DNA from: DASQZT01 sp963728965
GTDB taxonomy: Bacteria > Acidobacteriota > Terriglobia > Bryobacterales > Bryobacteraceae
NCBI GenBank assembly: GCA_963728965.1
Contig: CAVSMH010000013.1
Location: 1-64,000 of the forward strand
DNA length: 64,000 nucleotides
Direction: 5' to 3'
The first letter of the stretch is position 1. The number at the start of each line of letters is the position of its first letter. A program made the translations under genes and the position numbers. Shown piece after piece: positions 1 to 8,391 of the stretch. Below the pieces are notes generated by a model. That model was not told the DNA's origin. It was given only the letters and a program-made list of their open reading frames with translations, and made no database searches.

Positions 1-1281
1 TTCCGGATGTTGGAGAAAGATCTCCAGTCGCGGCCATTGTCCGAGTACGTAAGCTACCGCTTTCCCCAGCTTGCTGGCAGGCAACGCGTGCTGCAGCGCG
101 GCATCCAATTGTTCCTTGATGATACGAAGCAGTTTGGGCGCGTGCAGGGCTCGCAATTCATGGCGCGCAGCCAAATCGTAAGCCTTCTCCCGCGCCGCGC
201 GATCGATGGCGAACAACTCGTCAATACGTTCCACAATCGCCTTGGCAACAGTCTCGCCGGGCGCCAATTCGTGGGCCTCAAACAGACCTCGGCGCGCATG
301 CGCCCAACAGGCCACATGGACCATCTTCGGCCCGCCGACCTTTTCGTAAGCGATGTAGCCGTCGGTCTGTAATATCCCCCCGAATTCTTCCAAGAACTGT
401 TTCGGCCCCGCCCTTCCCCTGCCCATCTGAAATTCAAACACCACGCTGCCGCCGGGCCTGCCATATTGCCAGAGATAAGCTTGATGATTGCTCCCACTTC
501 GGTCGTGCATCTGTACATCCACCGGCGTTTCATCCGCTTGAATGTATCCTTCGCCCAATAGCTCGTTCCGCATTACGCTCGTCAACGGAATCAGCAGTTG
601 TCCCACCGTCATCACCCAACCGTCCAGCGTGGCCCTGCTGATCTCCACGCCCGTCTCCCGTTCCAACATGGCGCTTTGCCGATAGAGCGGGAGATGATCG
701 CAATACTTGGCGATCACCGTGTCGATCACCACCCGATCGCTGACCAGACTCTTTTCGATGATCCGTGCCGGGGCCGGAGCTGTGACCACACCCCGGTGGC
801 ATCCGCAGCAACCGCGCTTCTCGCGCTTGACCACCAACACGAAATACTTGGCCGGCTCCACATCCAGTTGCTCGCTCTGCTCATAGCCAATGACTTCGGT
901 CGGCTCGCCACAGTGGGCACAGTGTGACTGTTCCGGCGAGCCGGGGATTACGCGTTCTACCCGCGCCAGATTGGCCGGTAATGCCTGCCGTCCAGGATGC
1001 CGCCGTCTGCGCCTGGGTTGCAACGGCGCCGCTGCCGGCAGCGGTTCGCGCTCACTTTCGGCGATAACTTCCCGATTGCTGACACCGGGTTCCTGTTCCA
1101 GCAATTCCAGTTGTGTGTTGTTGAGCTTCTCGCTGGCAGGGCCGTACTTATGAATCCGTTCGAGCCGCAACCGTTCTTCTAAGAGCTGAATCTTCAGGTG
1201 GGCGAATTGCAGTTGCCGCTTTAACTCCACTACAGCCGCGGGATCGGAGGGGTCGATGACAGGCGGCGCGGCAGCCAACAT
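1..1281 (-). CDS. tnpC: IS66 family transposase TnpC (partial, runs off left edge)
   Basis: The reading frame starts at an ATG at 1281 and stays open to base 1, so at least 427 residues are present and the C-terminus lies outside the window. IS66 TnpC is the DDE transposase of these three-gene elements. Visible in order are an N-terminal coiled segment with the LERIHKYGPASEKL motif, a zinc-finger-like block with paired CxxC motifs (CAHCGE and CCGCH), and the start of the catalytic domain with two acidic residues in QADETPV and LQTDGYIAYE. The third catalytic residue (Glu) should lie beyond the edge. It follows tnpB after a 21-bp gap, the normal IS66 order. The frame appears intact. Confidence 0.9.
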   Translation of the reverse strand, partial: MLAAAPPVIDPSDPAAVVELKRQLQFAHLKIQLLEERLRLERIHKYGPASEKLNNTQLELLEQEPGVSNREVIAESEREPLPAAAPLQPRRRRRHPGRQALPANLARVERVIPGSPEQSHCAHCGEPTEVIGYEQSEQLDVEPAKYFVLVVKREKRGCCGCHRGVVTAPAPARIIEKSLVSDRVVIDTVIAKYCDHLPLYRQSAMLERETGVEISRATLDGWVMTVGQLLIPLTSVMRNELLGEGYIQADETPVDVQMHDRSGSNHQAYLWQYGRPGGSVVFEFQMGRGRAGPKQFLEEFGGILQTDGYIAYEKVGGPKMVHVACWAHARRGLFEAHELAPGETVAKAIVERIDELFAIDRAAREKAYDLAARHELRALHAPKLLRIIKEQLDAALQHALPASKLGKAVAYVLGQWPRLEIFLQHPE

Positions 1282-1302
1282 GAGTAAAACAATTATAGAT
1301 GA

Positions 1303-1698
1303 TTATGTTTTATCCGGCGACACCTTTTGCGCCTGGGTCTCTTCGCCGGCGATCTTCCGAAACCACGCTCGGCGCCGGCTTCCCGCTAAGTCAATCCCTC
1401 CCACCAGCAACGCCATCTCTTCGTGGCTGAGCACGATCTTGGTCTGCCCCGCCTCCGCCGCAGGCCAACGAAAACATCCTCTTTCGAGCCGTTTCGCGCA
1501 TACCCATAGTCCGCTGCCATCCCAGTAGATCAACTTCATGCGATTCCGCTGTGCATTTGAAAACAGGAAGACGTGCCCGCTCAGCGGATCCAATTCCAAC
1601 CGGTCCCGCACCAGGCCATAGAGTCCGTCAAAGCTTTTCCGCATGTCCGTCGCGCCCGCGGCCAGATAAATCCGGGTGGCCGATCCCCAGCCGAACAT
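1303..1698 (-). CDS. tnpB: IS66 family accessory protein TnpB
   Basis: This 131-residue protein matches IS66 Orf2 (TnpB) by the diagnostic N-terminal block containing YLAAGATDMRKSFDGL and the later HVFLFSNAQRNRMKLIYWDGSG segment. TnpB is required together with TnpA and TnpC for efficient IS66 transposition, though its biochemical role is not established. Its start lies 1 bp from the end of tnpA, which suggests translational coupling within the element. Length and motifs are normal for the family and no frameshift is visible. Confidence 0.92.
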   Translation of the reverse strand: MFGWGSATRIYLAAGATDMRKSFDGLYGLVRDRLELDPLSGHVFLFSNAQRNRMKLIYWDGSGLWVCAKRLERGCFRWPAAEAGQTKIVLSHEEMALLVGGIDLAGSRRRAWFRKIAGEETQAQKVSPDKT

Positions 1699-1699
1699 G

Positions 1700-2035
1700 C
1701 TATGCCCGCTCCAACGCTGTTACCAAACGTTGCAACGTTTCCGCGTCAAAGCCCCGCCTGACCTCAATCCGCCGCCCGCCAGCACAAACGATCGACAACT
1801 CGGCAGGATCGCCGCGCTTCGCCGCCACCTCGACAGCAACCCACTGTGGCATCGGCTTCTCACCACGCTGCTCCCGTCGATATCGGGTCAGATACCGGGC
1901 CAACGTTTTCAGCGGCACGCCGCGCTGCTCGCAGAATTCCCGTTGGCTGAGACCACTGGTTTCACATTCGACTGCCAAACGGTTGGCTTCTTCATGGCTT
2001 CTCCGCCGCCCTGATCGTTGTGCTTGGTTGTCCAC
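1700..2035 (-). CDS. tnpA: IS66 family accessory protein TnpA
   Basis: This 111-residue protein has the helix-turn-helix-like segment LSQREFCEQRGVPLKTLARY, typical of IS66 Orf1 (TnpA), a presumed DNA-binding subunit of the transposition complex. It is the first gene of the tnpA-tnpB-tnpC order read on the minus strand. The outer end of the element probably lies in the TCTGACGG-containing sequence at about 2085-2110, but the matching end is outside the window, so the exact boundary cannot be fixed. Confidence 0.85.
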   Translation of the reverse strand: MDNQAQRSGRRRSHEEANRLAVECETSGLSQREFCEQRGVPLKTLARYLTRYRREQRGEKPMPQWVAVEVAAKRGDPAELSIVCAGGRRIEVRRGFDAETLQRLVTALERA

Positions 2036-2215
2036 ACTCCCACTTCATCAAACGTGCGGACCGCCTGAAAAGATGAGCTTGGTCTGACGGATACTTTGTT
2101 CTGACGGTAGCTAAATCGTGAGATCGCAACACGCGCTCAAAAATGCCGTTTTTGTAGTACCTTTGGTATCAAACGTGCCATAGACGATCGGATTGCCATT
2201 TGATGAGCGCAGAGC

Positions 2216-2296
2216 GGCGCGCTCTACGGGACAGCGTGGCGCGCTCTACCGGGACAGCGACAGCACGCTCCATGGACAGCGTTGTAGAGCGCCGCC
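2216..2296. repeat. Short GC-rich direct and inverted repeats
   Basis: GGCGCGCTCTACGGGACAGCG at 2216-2236 recurs at 2238-2259 with one extra C, and part of it reappears inverted as GTAGAGCGCC near 2284-2293. The rest of the gene-free stretch 2036-2402 shows nothing recognisable apart from the IS66 end. It resembles a REP-like intergenic repeat cluster, but no family can be named. Confidence 0.5.
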
Positions 2297-2402
2297 GCGA
2301 TCTTGCGACCACGACGGCGCAACGCTGTAACAGTGGTTCGGGTTCAGTCCTTGGCTCGCTCGTTGAGCATGGTGCTCTCTGGCTTTTTGGCTTGAGGCTG
2401 TG

Positions 2403-2762
2403 TCACATCGCTGGCGCAAGGCAATCAAGCAGCACGCGCAAAAAGATCGGCCGCACGCACTCCGGCGCCAAGTGATACTCCAGCCCCTGGTCGCTGTGGT
2501 TGACGTGACCGGACAACGGCTTCAACGCCCAAGGACGATGGCCGTCATCGAGGTGGTGCTTGAAGGAATAGCCCTTGCCCATGTAATCGCGAACGGTCGT
2601 AGGCTCAGGATCGCCGGGTCGTTTGTACATCACGGCCCGCGCGATACGGCCTTTCGGGTGGCGCACAATCTTGGCCAGCCCGTCGCGTTCGAGTTTCAAC
2701 ACCCTGCGCTCCGGCACGAAACCCTGGAACGCTTGATCGTAGGAATAAAGCGGAACCGTCAT
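2403..2762 (-). CDS. Hypothetical protein, 119 residues
   Basis: No family is recognised. The reading frame is supported by a good ribosome-binding site, AGGAGA, seven bases before the ATG. The protein is basic, has no signal peptide or membrane segment, and has an ordinary mixed composition with an RVLKLERDGLAKIVRHPKGRIARAV stretch split by charged residues. It stands alone between the IS66 end and the tRNA-Val gene, so context gives no functional clue. It could be a small passenger gene of the accessory region or a fragment of a larger protein. Confidence 0.45.
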   Translation of the reverse strand: MTVPLYSYDQAFQGFVPERRVLKLERDGLAKIVRHPKGRIARAVMYKRPGDPEPTTVRDYMGKGYSFKHHLDDGHRPWALKPLSGHVNHSDQGLEYHLAPECVRPIFLRVLLDCLAPAM

Positions 2763-2959
2763 GGTCGTCTCCTGGACGACGCTCGACGCTCATGGTGCTC
2801 TCGGGGATGCTGGCTGTGAGTTGGGACGCCGCAGACACGTCTGGCGGCTTGGTTTGCGGGATAGAGTTTTTATTTCGTGGTGTCCCGGCACCACGTATGG
2901 GTACTGACCGATTATCTCAGGAAACGTAATCGCGGGTCAATGTTTTTGAGGATGAAAAG

Positions 2960-3036
2960 TGGTGGGCCCGACAGAACTCGAATCTGTGACCTTCTGCGTG
3001 TCAAGCAGACGCTCTAACCAACTGAGCTACGGGCCC
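2960..3036 (-). tRNA. tRNA-Val (anticodon GAC)
   Basis: The minus strand folds into a complete 77-base cloverleaf. It has a 7-bp acceptor stem (GGGCCCG with CGGGCCC), the D-arm GCTC...GAGC, the anticodon loop TTGACAC flanked by TCTGC and GCAGA, and the T-arm ACAGA-TTCGAGT-TCTGT. The discriminator is A and CCA is encoded in the DNA. The GAC anticodon reads GUC/GUU valine codons. Related but damaged tRNA sequences lie at 4195-4244 and 4337-4410, suggesting this gene family served as an integration target. Confidence 0.95.
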
Positions 3037-3067
3037 GGTACAGCCATCGTACCAAACTTGAGGAGGA

Positions 3068-3107
3068 CTGACAAAACAGAACGAAAAGCCGCCCGTCTCC
3101 GGGCGGC
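3068..3107 (-). terminator. Rho-independent terminator on the minus strand
   Basis: GCCGCCCG (3088-3095) pairs with CGGGCGGC (3100-3107) around a 4-base loop. Reading the minus strand, the stem is followed by a T-rich tract (TTTTCGTTCTGTTTTG). This would end a transcript entering from the right, just before the tRNA-Val gene. No matching minus-strand gene survives upstream, so it may be a leftover of the earlier gene order. Confidence 0.6.
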
Positions 3108-3298
3108 GTGGTGGCCGATGCGGAAGCGTGGCATGTCGCTCTTTTCAACGGCGAAAACGGAACGACCACGATGAAGGCAGTTTTGGGCCGGATGCAGCAT
3201 GACGCACCCTCCCTTAGAATCCGATGCACGGTTCGGCCTACAATGGCGTCATGTCTATCGAGTCCGTCGGGAATATGCTCAAACAAAGAGGACGCCAC

Positions 3299-3808
3299 AT
3301 GACGAATCGAACTGCCACAAGAAATCGGATCGGCCCGTTCTCCACGCTTTTGATTACGAGCGCATTTTGCATGTCACCCCTATTTGGACAGGTGGATGTT
3401 GATGCACTCCGTGCGAAGTACGGTCAACCTGTTAAAGAAGTCTTTGTTCTGCGGCCCAACATCACGTTGAGTGTCGAGTACGGCGACAACCATCAGGTGT
3501 GCAAGCTGGAGATGCGCCCTACTCGTACCGCTTCGTCAGTCATACCGAACAACTTGATCCAACAACTTGTGGATGAAATCATTCCGCCCTCCACTCGTGG
3601 GATGCCGAAGCGAGAGTTTGCTTCCTCTACTGGTGCGTTCTCGTCTTGGAGATGGGCTGAATACGAAGGCGTCACGGTCGGACAAGCGGGTGGAGACGTG
3701 ACGCCTAACAGTGTCGTTAACATACGATCTGTCCAGCCCCCTGAAGTGCAAATGCAGAATCCGTTTGCCGTGATTCAGTTCAAATCTTGCCAAGTGCCGA
3801 AGCAATGA
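3299..3808 (+). CDS. Secreted hypothetical protein, 169 residues
   Basis: No family is recognised. The ATG at 3299 is preferred over an upstream ATG because AGAGGA precedes it at good spacing and because it places a signal peptide at the N-terminus: basic start, hydrophobic run FSTLLITSAFCMSPLF and a likely cleavage after FGQ. The mature part (about 140 residues) begins VDVDALRAKYGQPVKEVF and contains few cysteines. It is probably periplasmic. It is a single gene between the tRNA-Val locus and the tRNA-fragment region, and codon use looks ordinary. Confidence 0.6.
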   Translation: MTNRTATRNRIGPFSTLLITSAFCMSPLFGQVDVDALRAKYGQPVKEVFVLRPNITLSVEYGDNHQVCKLEMRPTRTASSVIPNNLIQQLVDEIIPPSTRGMPKREFASSTGAFSSWRWAEYEGVTVGQAGGDVTPNSVVNIRSVQPPEVQMQNPFAVIQFKSCQVPKQ

Positions 3809-4072
3809 TCGCGTTTTTCCGGACGCGCGGACGGGTGGCTTGTGGGTGCGGCCACACCCGCCAGGCCATTGCGCTACCAGCCGCCAAGCCGGGGCGCAAC
3901 GTGCGCGCCCCCTGCGCCACGGGCGGCAAAATCGTTCGTCCAGTATAGGGGCTTGGAAAAAACCTGTGCTTGGCTCATGACACGAGCCAAGGTGGTGTCT
4001 GGTCGCTGCCATCCCTCCATAGCTACCATCCTCCCATCTCGATGCACCTGCGTGGGTTATACTGGCAGCATC

Positions 4073-4330
4073 TGGAGTCCACGTACAAATAGAGGATCGG
4101 AGTCCTTGTGACGGATTTGGACTCCATTTGGACTCCACGGAGTGTATAAGCGTCTGTAAGTGTTAGAAAACAAATAGGTTCGTGGTGTGGACGCCAACCT
4201 TGACACGGTAGAGGTCTGGCGTTCGAGTCGCCACGGGCCCACCATCCGCACTGAAAACACAAGACCTATGCCGTCGTCCCGTTGGAATAAGAGTGCAACC
4301 GTGACGCGTCTGGACTCCAAGTGGACTCCA
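4073..4330. repeat. TGGACTCCA repeats around a tRNA fragment
   Basis: TGGACTCCA occurs as two tandem 11-bp units (TTTGGACTCCA at 4116-4126 and 4127-4137) and again as a pair with the same 11-bp spacing (4311-4319 and 4322-4330). An inverted copy lies at 4073-4081. The pairs flank the tRNA-Val 3' fragment. The helical-turn spacing is what protein-binding iterons or arm-type recombinase sites look like, but the binding protein is unknown and no integrase gene is present. The rest of 3809-4190 holds no recognisable gene. Confidence 0.65.
4195..4244 (+). pseudogene. 3' fragment of a tRNA-Val gene
   Basis: The sequence retains an anticodon arm with the loop TTGACAC (GAC anticodon, four of five stem pairs), a perfect T-arm (TGGCG-TTCGAGT-CGCCA), the acceptor 3' strand CGGGCCC, discriminator A and CCA. 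The 5' acceptor strand and D-arm are missing. The 3' portion of a tRNA gene is what integrative elements carry as an attachment site, so this is interpreted as an att remnant. It cannot form a functional tRNA. Confidence 0.7.
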
Positions 4331-4336
4331 GTTCGT

Positions 4337-4410
4337 GGGACCGTAGCCCAGTTGGTTAGAGCGGCTCCCTAATACGGAGGCGGTCCGAGATTCGAGTTCT
4401 CTCGGGCCCA
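4337..4410 (+). pseudogene. Degenerate tRNA-like sequence (loop anticodon AAT)
   Basis: The segment can be laid out as a full cloverleaf: GGGACCG and CGGGCCC acceptor strands, D-loop AGTTGGTTA, anticodon loop CTAATAC and T-loop TTCGAGT. Each of the four stems has one mismatch: A4-G69, C12-A23, G27-G43 and C49-T65. The anticodon position reads AAT, which would decode Ile but is not used by normal bacterial tRNAs, and CCA is absent. It is best read as a tRNA pseudogene or a divergent mobile-element tRNA rather than a working gene. Confidence 0.6.
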
Positions 4411-4580
4411 CTCCAACCTAATTGTTCGAGTGTCTGCAGGCGTCGCGTTCGTACTCTCGAAGCCTGCCCACCTGAGCGTCGCTGCGCGCAACCTTTGCCA
4501 AACATAGCAGCGAGCTCGTGGAAGCGGTCTGGACTTGTCCCGATTTTTGAGACAAACAGTTAAGACACAAATTCCATTGA

Positions 4581-4958
4581 ATGGAGAATTGTGTCATGGG
4601 GCTGTCACGACGAACTTTCACGCGTGAGGAGAAATTGGCCGCCATCCGACGGCTGGAGACGGGGTCCTCGATTGCCGAGGTGGCGCGGGCATTTGAGGTG
4701 AACCCGAATGTCCTGCATCGCTGGCGCCGGGAATTCCGTGAAGGACCGGGCAATGCGTTTCCGGGCTTGGGAAAGCAGCGGTGGGATGATACCGAGCAGG
4801 CCAAGCTGGAGCGGAAAATCGGCCAGCAAACCCTGGAGATCGATTTTTTAAAGCGCAGCTTGCAACGCATCGAGGAACAGCGGAGGTTGCAGGCATTGAC
4901 TGGAAAGCCGCGATCTACGGGAACATCCAGGAGCAAGTCCGGAGGGAAACGAGCATGA
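4581..4958 (+). CDS. IS3-type transposase OrfA
   Basis: This 125-residue protein has the N-terminal helix-turn-helix of IS3/IS911 OrfA (RRTFTREEKLAAIRRLE, then SIAEVARAFEVNPNVLHRWR) followed by a leucine-zipper-like coiled region (LERKIGQQTLEIDFLKRSL). OrfA binds the element's ends and contributes the DNA-binding part of the transposase. An ATG at 4596 is an alternative start. Its stop overlaps the ATG of orfB in an ATGA arrangement, so OrfB may be made by termination-reinitiation, or as a fusion by frameshifting near the T-run upstream. Confidence 0.88.
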   Translation: MENCVMGLSRRTFTREEKLAAIRRLETGSSIAEVARAFEVNPNVLHRWRREFREGPGNAFPGLGKQRWDDTEQAKLERKIGQQTLEIDFLKRSLQRIEEQRRLQALTGKPRSTGTSRSKSGGKRA

Positions 4959-5337
4959 GCATCGCCGAGATGTGCGCGCTGGCCCATCTGAGCCGGGCCG
5001 GCTACTACCGGTTCCTGACCACGCCGGCCGCCGGGGATAAGGACATCGATCTACGGGATGCCATCCAGCGGATCGCCTTGGAGTTTCCCGCCTATGGACG
5101 GCCACGCATGACCGAAGAACTGCACCGGCGCGGCTGGCAGGTCGTGAGTTCGATCATCAGGCCTGGCCCACTTCGATCATCTAATTTGGCCCACCCCTGA
5201 TAGTCATAGTTTGCCCCATTCGGCCGGGAGTTGTTCGCGCCGCCCCGGCGTGAGTGGAGCCTGGCGACGCCCGTAGGGCGGCGCGTTTCAGGCGAAACGA
5301 ACGGCGGGGTGGCGCGAACCGGCGGCCCGCCTCCCGT

Positions 5338-6126
5338 TCACCGTTTCTTCCTCCTCTCCATCGTTCGCCGGAAGCGGAACGATTCTGTCCCGGTTTCAAT
5401 AATGTGGGCCCGGTCCGTCACCCGATCCAGCAAGGCTTTGCACAATCGCGGGTTCGGGAATACCGTAGTCCATTCTGAAAATGGCAGATTTGTCGTGACG
5501 ATCAGTGCCGCTCTCTCGGCCCGCTCGGATACCACTTGAAACAGAAACTCCGCCCCCACATCGGCCAGCGGAACATAGCCAACCTCGTCGAGCGCGATTA
5601 GCTCGTACTTCTGCCATCGGGCCATCATGCGTCGTACCTGATTGTTCTGCTTCGCTTCCACGAGCTCGTTGACCAGAGCCGCGGCCGTGGTGAAGCGGAC
5701 CCGGCGTTTCTGCCGGCACGCAGCCAGACAGAGCCCGGTCGCCAGATGGCTCTTCCCCGTTCCACAGTCGCCGATCAGAACCACCGGTTCGTTACGTTCA
5801 ATGTAGCCGCCTTCGGCCAGTTCGCGAATCTTTGCTGCTGGAATCGCCGGCGCCTGCGCAAAGTCGAACTCCTCCAGCGTCTTCATCCGGGGCAACTGCG
5901 AGTCCCGAATGCGATTGGCAATCGCATGCCGGTCGCGCTCCTCACACTCCAGCGCAAGTAATGCCTCCAGATACCCGATATGCGTGCGGTTTTCCTTCAC
6001 CGCCTGCTCGGACAGGGAAACAAAGTTCGCGGCGATCGCCGGCGTCCGGACGGACTTGCAATACTGCCGCACGCTGGCATGTTCGAGAGATTCACTCGGG
6101 CTTTTCACTGGATCACCCCTTTGCAT
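5338..6126 (-). CDS. istB: IS21 helper ATPase IstB
   Basis: IstB is the AAA+ (DnaC-like) ATPase that assists the IstA transposase in target selection and strand transfer. The 262-residue protein has Walker A GDCGTGKS at residues 119-126, a Walker B-like LIALDEVGY and a sensor-type TTNLPFSEW motif, which are all standard. Its start overlaps the end of istA by 22 bp, the usual coupled arrangement. The length is normal and no damage is seen. Confidence 0.95.
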   Translation of the reverse strand: MQRGDPVKSPSESLEHASVRQYCKSVRTPAIAANFVSLSEQAVKENRTHIGYLEALLALECEERDRHAIANRIRDSQLPRMKTLEEFDFAQAPAIPAAKIRELAEGGYIERNEPVVLIGDCGTGKSHLATGLCLAACRQKRRVRFTTAAALVNELVEAKQNNQVRRMMARWQKYELIALDEVGYVPLADVGAEFLFQVVSERAERAALIVTTNLPFSEWTTVFPNPRLCKALLDRVTDRAHIIETGTESFRFRRTMERRKKR

Positions 6127-7646
6127 CTCAGCAGCAGGTCGTACGCGTTCATCACGGGTTGTGGCCGCTCAAACTGGGCCAGTTCTTCCGACAGTTGGAC
6201 CTGGCACCGTCGGCGCTCCTCGGCATCCGGCGTGCGCATGATGTGCAACACGGCCGCCGCATCCGTTACCCCAAGGTGAAGGGCTTCCTCCACTGCGCCG
6301 ATCAGCCGATCCCATCCACTGACCACGCCAACCCGAACCAGGCCGATCATCTCTCTGGTCCCGCCGCTCTTCCCGTAACGCTCCTCGAGTTTCTTCCAGA
6401 TTCGATCCAAAGACGCGGGCCAGCGTCCGGCCTGCCTCCACTGCTCCAGCGGCGTCGACCCTGCCATGGCGCCCGGCTTCTTCTCCAATACATCGAGGTA
6501 GTGTTCGAGGTTCAGGATCTGGTGGCCGCGTCCGTAGTTTCGCTGGTGACGGGCGACGCATGTGCCGTCATACACGATCTCGATCAGCGAGGGCCATACC
6601 CGCGCGGTCACGCGCAGGCCGGGCCACAGGGGCGCCGAATACCAGTTCGTTTTCACTTTCACGCGGCCCTTGTTGTCTACGATCAATGGGTACAGGATCT
6701 CGTCTATCGGGAATCGCTCCTCGGCCGGCGGCAATAACTGCGCCCGTTCCATCTGGCTGGCCTCGCCAACCGTCATCGTCCTTCCGCTGATGGTTCGACT
6801 CCGGCTTGCCAGGCAGCCAGCCAATAGGTGCTGATTTAATTCCGCCAGGTCGGATGCCTCCGGCACCGGCACCAGCCAGTTCCGCCGGTACCGGCCCACT
6901 TCGCCTTCGACTCCACCTTTTTCATTGCCGCTCGCCGGGTTGCAGTATTCGCTCTGGAATCCCCAGTGCGAACGGAAGGCGATCACGCGACTGGTTTCTT
7001 CCCGCTGCCGTCCCCGTAGAATCTTCTTTACCGCGCTCGAGAGATTGTCGTAACGGAGGGTCCGAAAGACGCCACCGAAATACGCGAAGCCGTGCTCGTG
7101 CCCCTCCAAGAACGCCTGCTGGGTCGCATTGGTGTAGGCCCGGTGAAAGGCGTCTCCCGACCCCATACTGCGCATCGCGAAAAACTGCAGGACGCAGCGT
7201 TCGCCGCCCAGTTTCGCAGAGGCTTCGAACCAGTCCACTTGCGCTTCCTGGCCCAAGGCATAGGACTGCGGCACGAATATCTCGCGGCCGCTCAGGCCCA
7301 GCTCACGCTTCCTTCCCGCCACGAAGCGCCGCACGGTGGGCTCACCGATCGGATACTCGGGGTGCTCCTCTCGCACTCTGGTAAAGATCCGGTGTGCCGT
7401 GTGCCGCTGCTTCCGCGGCGCATCCCGGTCCTCTTCCAGAATCCGATTGATGATCTCTTTCAAAGGACCGAGCCGCGGCTGCTCCTTTTCGAAGCGCTTC
7501 CGTTCCGGCGGAATCGCGCTGCCGATCGCCTGTCGGACCATCCGGCGATGCACTCCGTGCTTCTCCGCCAGTCCCTTGATCGTCTCTCCGGCCGCGTGGC
7601 CGCGCCGGATCTCTTCGAATAATTCCACTTTCAGCCTCCTGTCCAT
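6105..7646 (-). CDS. istA: IS21 transposase IstA
   Basis: IstA is the DDE transposase of IS21 elements. The 513-residue protein starts with a helix-turn-helix (IKGLAEKHGVHRRMVRQAI) and continues into an integrase-type catalytic core with likely catalytic residues D138 (QVDWFE), D200 (LRYDN) and E242 (NEKGGVE). A C-terminal region rich in basic and aromatic residues follows. It precedes and overlaps istB. Intact ends and target duplication argue that the element is functional. Confidence 0.95.
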   Translation of the reverse strand: MDRRLKVELFEEIRRGHAAGETIKGLAEKHGVHRRMVRQAIGSAIPPERKRFEKEQPRLGPLKEIINRILEEDRDAPRKQRHTAHRIFTRVREEHPEYPIGEPTVRRFVAGRKRELGLSGREIFVPQSYALGQEAQVDWFEASAKLGGERCVLQFFAMRSMGSGDAFHRAYTNATQQAFLEGHEHGFAYFGGVFRTLRYDNLSSAVKKILRGRQREETSRVIAFRSHWGFQSEYCNPASGNEKGGVEGEVGRYRRNWLVPVPEASDLAELNQHLLAGCLASRSRTISGRTMTVGEASQMERAQLLPPAEERFPIDEILYPLIVDNKGRVKVKTNWYSAPLWPGLRVTARVWPSLIEIVYDGTCVARHQRNYGRGHQILNLEHYLDVLEKKPGAMAGSTPLEQWRQAGRWPASLDRIWKKLEERYGKSGGTREMIGLVRVGVVSGWDRLIGAVEEALHLGVTDAAAVLHIMRTPDAEERRRCQVQLSEELAQFERPQPVMNAYDLLLRCKGVIQ

Positions 7647-8391
7647 CCCGGAATGGTTTCATTTCCAGGTGTCAGGGGTGGGCCAAATTAGACGATCGAA
7701 GTGGGCCAAATTAGACGAGCGAACTCAGGTCGGGCCGAACCGGGTGTACCGCCTGATGCGGGAGGACAATCTGCTGTGCCTGCGGCGACGGAAGTTCCTG
7801 GTGACCACGAACTCCAATCACAGTCGGCCGGTGTACCCGAACCTGGCGCGCGGGATGGCGTTGACCGACATCGATCAACTGTGGGTGGCGGACATCACCT
7901 ACATTCGACTGGCAGCGGAGTTCGTGTATCTAGCTGTCATCTTGGATGCCTACTCGCGGCGGGTGATTGGCTGGGCGCTGGACCGAACGTTGGAGGACGA
8001 GCTTACCATCGCAGCGCTTCGCATGGCGCTTGAGCGGCGCATACCGGCGCCGGGTTTGGTGCATCATTCTGACCGCGGCGTGCAGTACGCCTCACAAGAC
8101 TACACGGACCTGCTGAAGAGCCGGGACATCACCATCAGCATGAGTCGCAAGGGAAATCCGTTCGACAATGCGGCCTGCGAATCGTTCATGAAGACCCTCA
8201 AATATGAGGAGGTGTATCGCCAGGAATACCGCGATCTGGCGGAGGCGCGGGCTTCCATAAAGCACTTCCTGGAACGGGTGTACAACCGCAAACGCCTCCA
8301 TTCGGCGCTCGGCTACCGGCCGCCGGTGGAGTTTGAACAACAGTTGTTGGGCCAGGCAGCAACCACGAGCGCATGCCGCCGCGCCCTATGA

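Larger units (their letters stand above)
1..2110 (-). mobile_element. IS66 family insertion sequence (left part missing)
   Basis: Three genes in the canonical IS66 arrangement (tnpA, tnpB, tnpC) lie on the minus strand and all frames are open, so the copy looks potentially functional. The right boundary is placed near two TCTGACGG-like motifs (about 2085-2106) by inference only. The left end and any target duplication are outside the window. Confidence 0.8.
5145..7727 (-). mobile_element. IS21 family insertion sequence, complete
   Basis: This 2,583-bp element begins and ends with TGAGTTCG and its inverse, within imperfect terminal repeats of about 56 bp. Each end carries two copies of a motif ending in TAATTTGGCCCA, the multiple-terminal-repeat design typical of IS21. 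It is flanked by a 5-bp target duplication, GGTCG, at 5140-5144 and 7728-7732. It carries intact istA and istB on the minus strand, so it is probably active or recently active. Confidence 0.93.
4955..8391 (+). pseudogene. IS3-type transposase OrfB, interrupted by IS21
   Basis: The N-terminal part (4955-5144) and the C-terminal part (7728-8391) of one OrfB are separated by the IS21 insertion. Joining them across one copy of the GGTCG duplication restores the reading frame as HRRGWQV-GPNRVYRLMRE. The rejoined protein would be about 285 residues with an HTH_21-like region and an rve-fold DDE domain, catalytic residues in WVADITYI, HHSDRGVQY and NAACESFMKTLK. Apart from the insertion the gene looks intact, so inactivation is recent relative to sequence decay. 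Confidence 0.9.

Noticed and set aside
3837..3940. GC-rich inverted repeats resembling a further tRNA remnant
   Set aside because: No T-loop or anticodon arm can be built, so it is not called as a tRNA.
4023..4411. Short minus-strand frames containing ARGDSNARP-like peptides
   Set aside because: These are the translated antisense of tRNA sequence, a common false gene.
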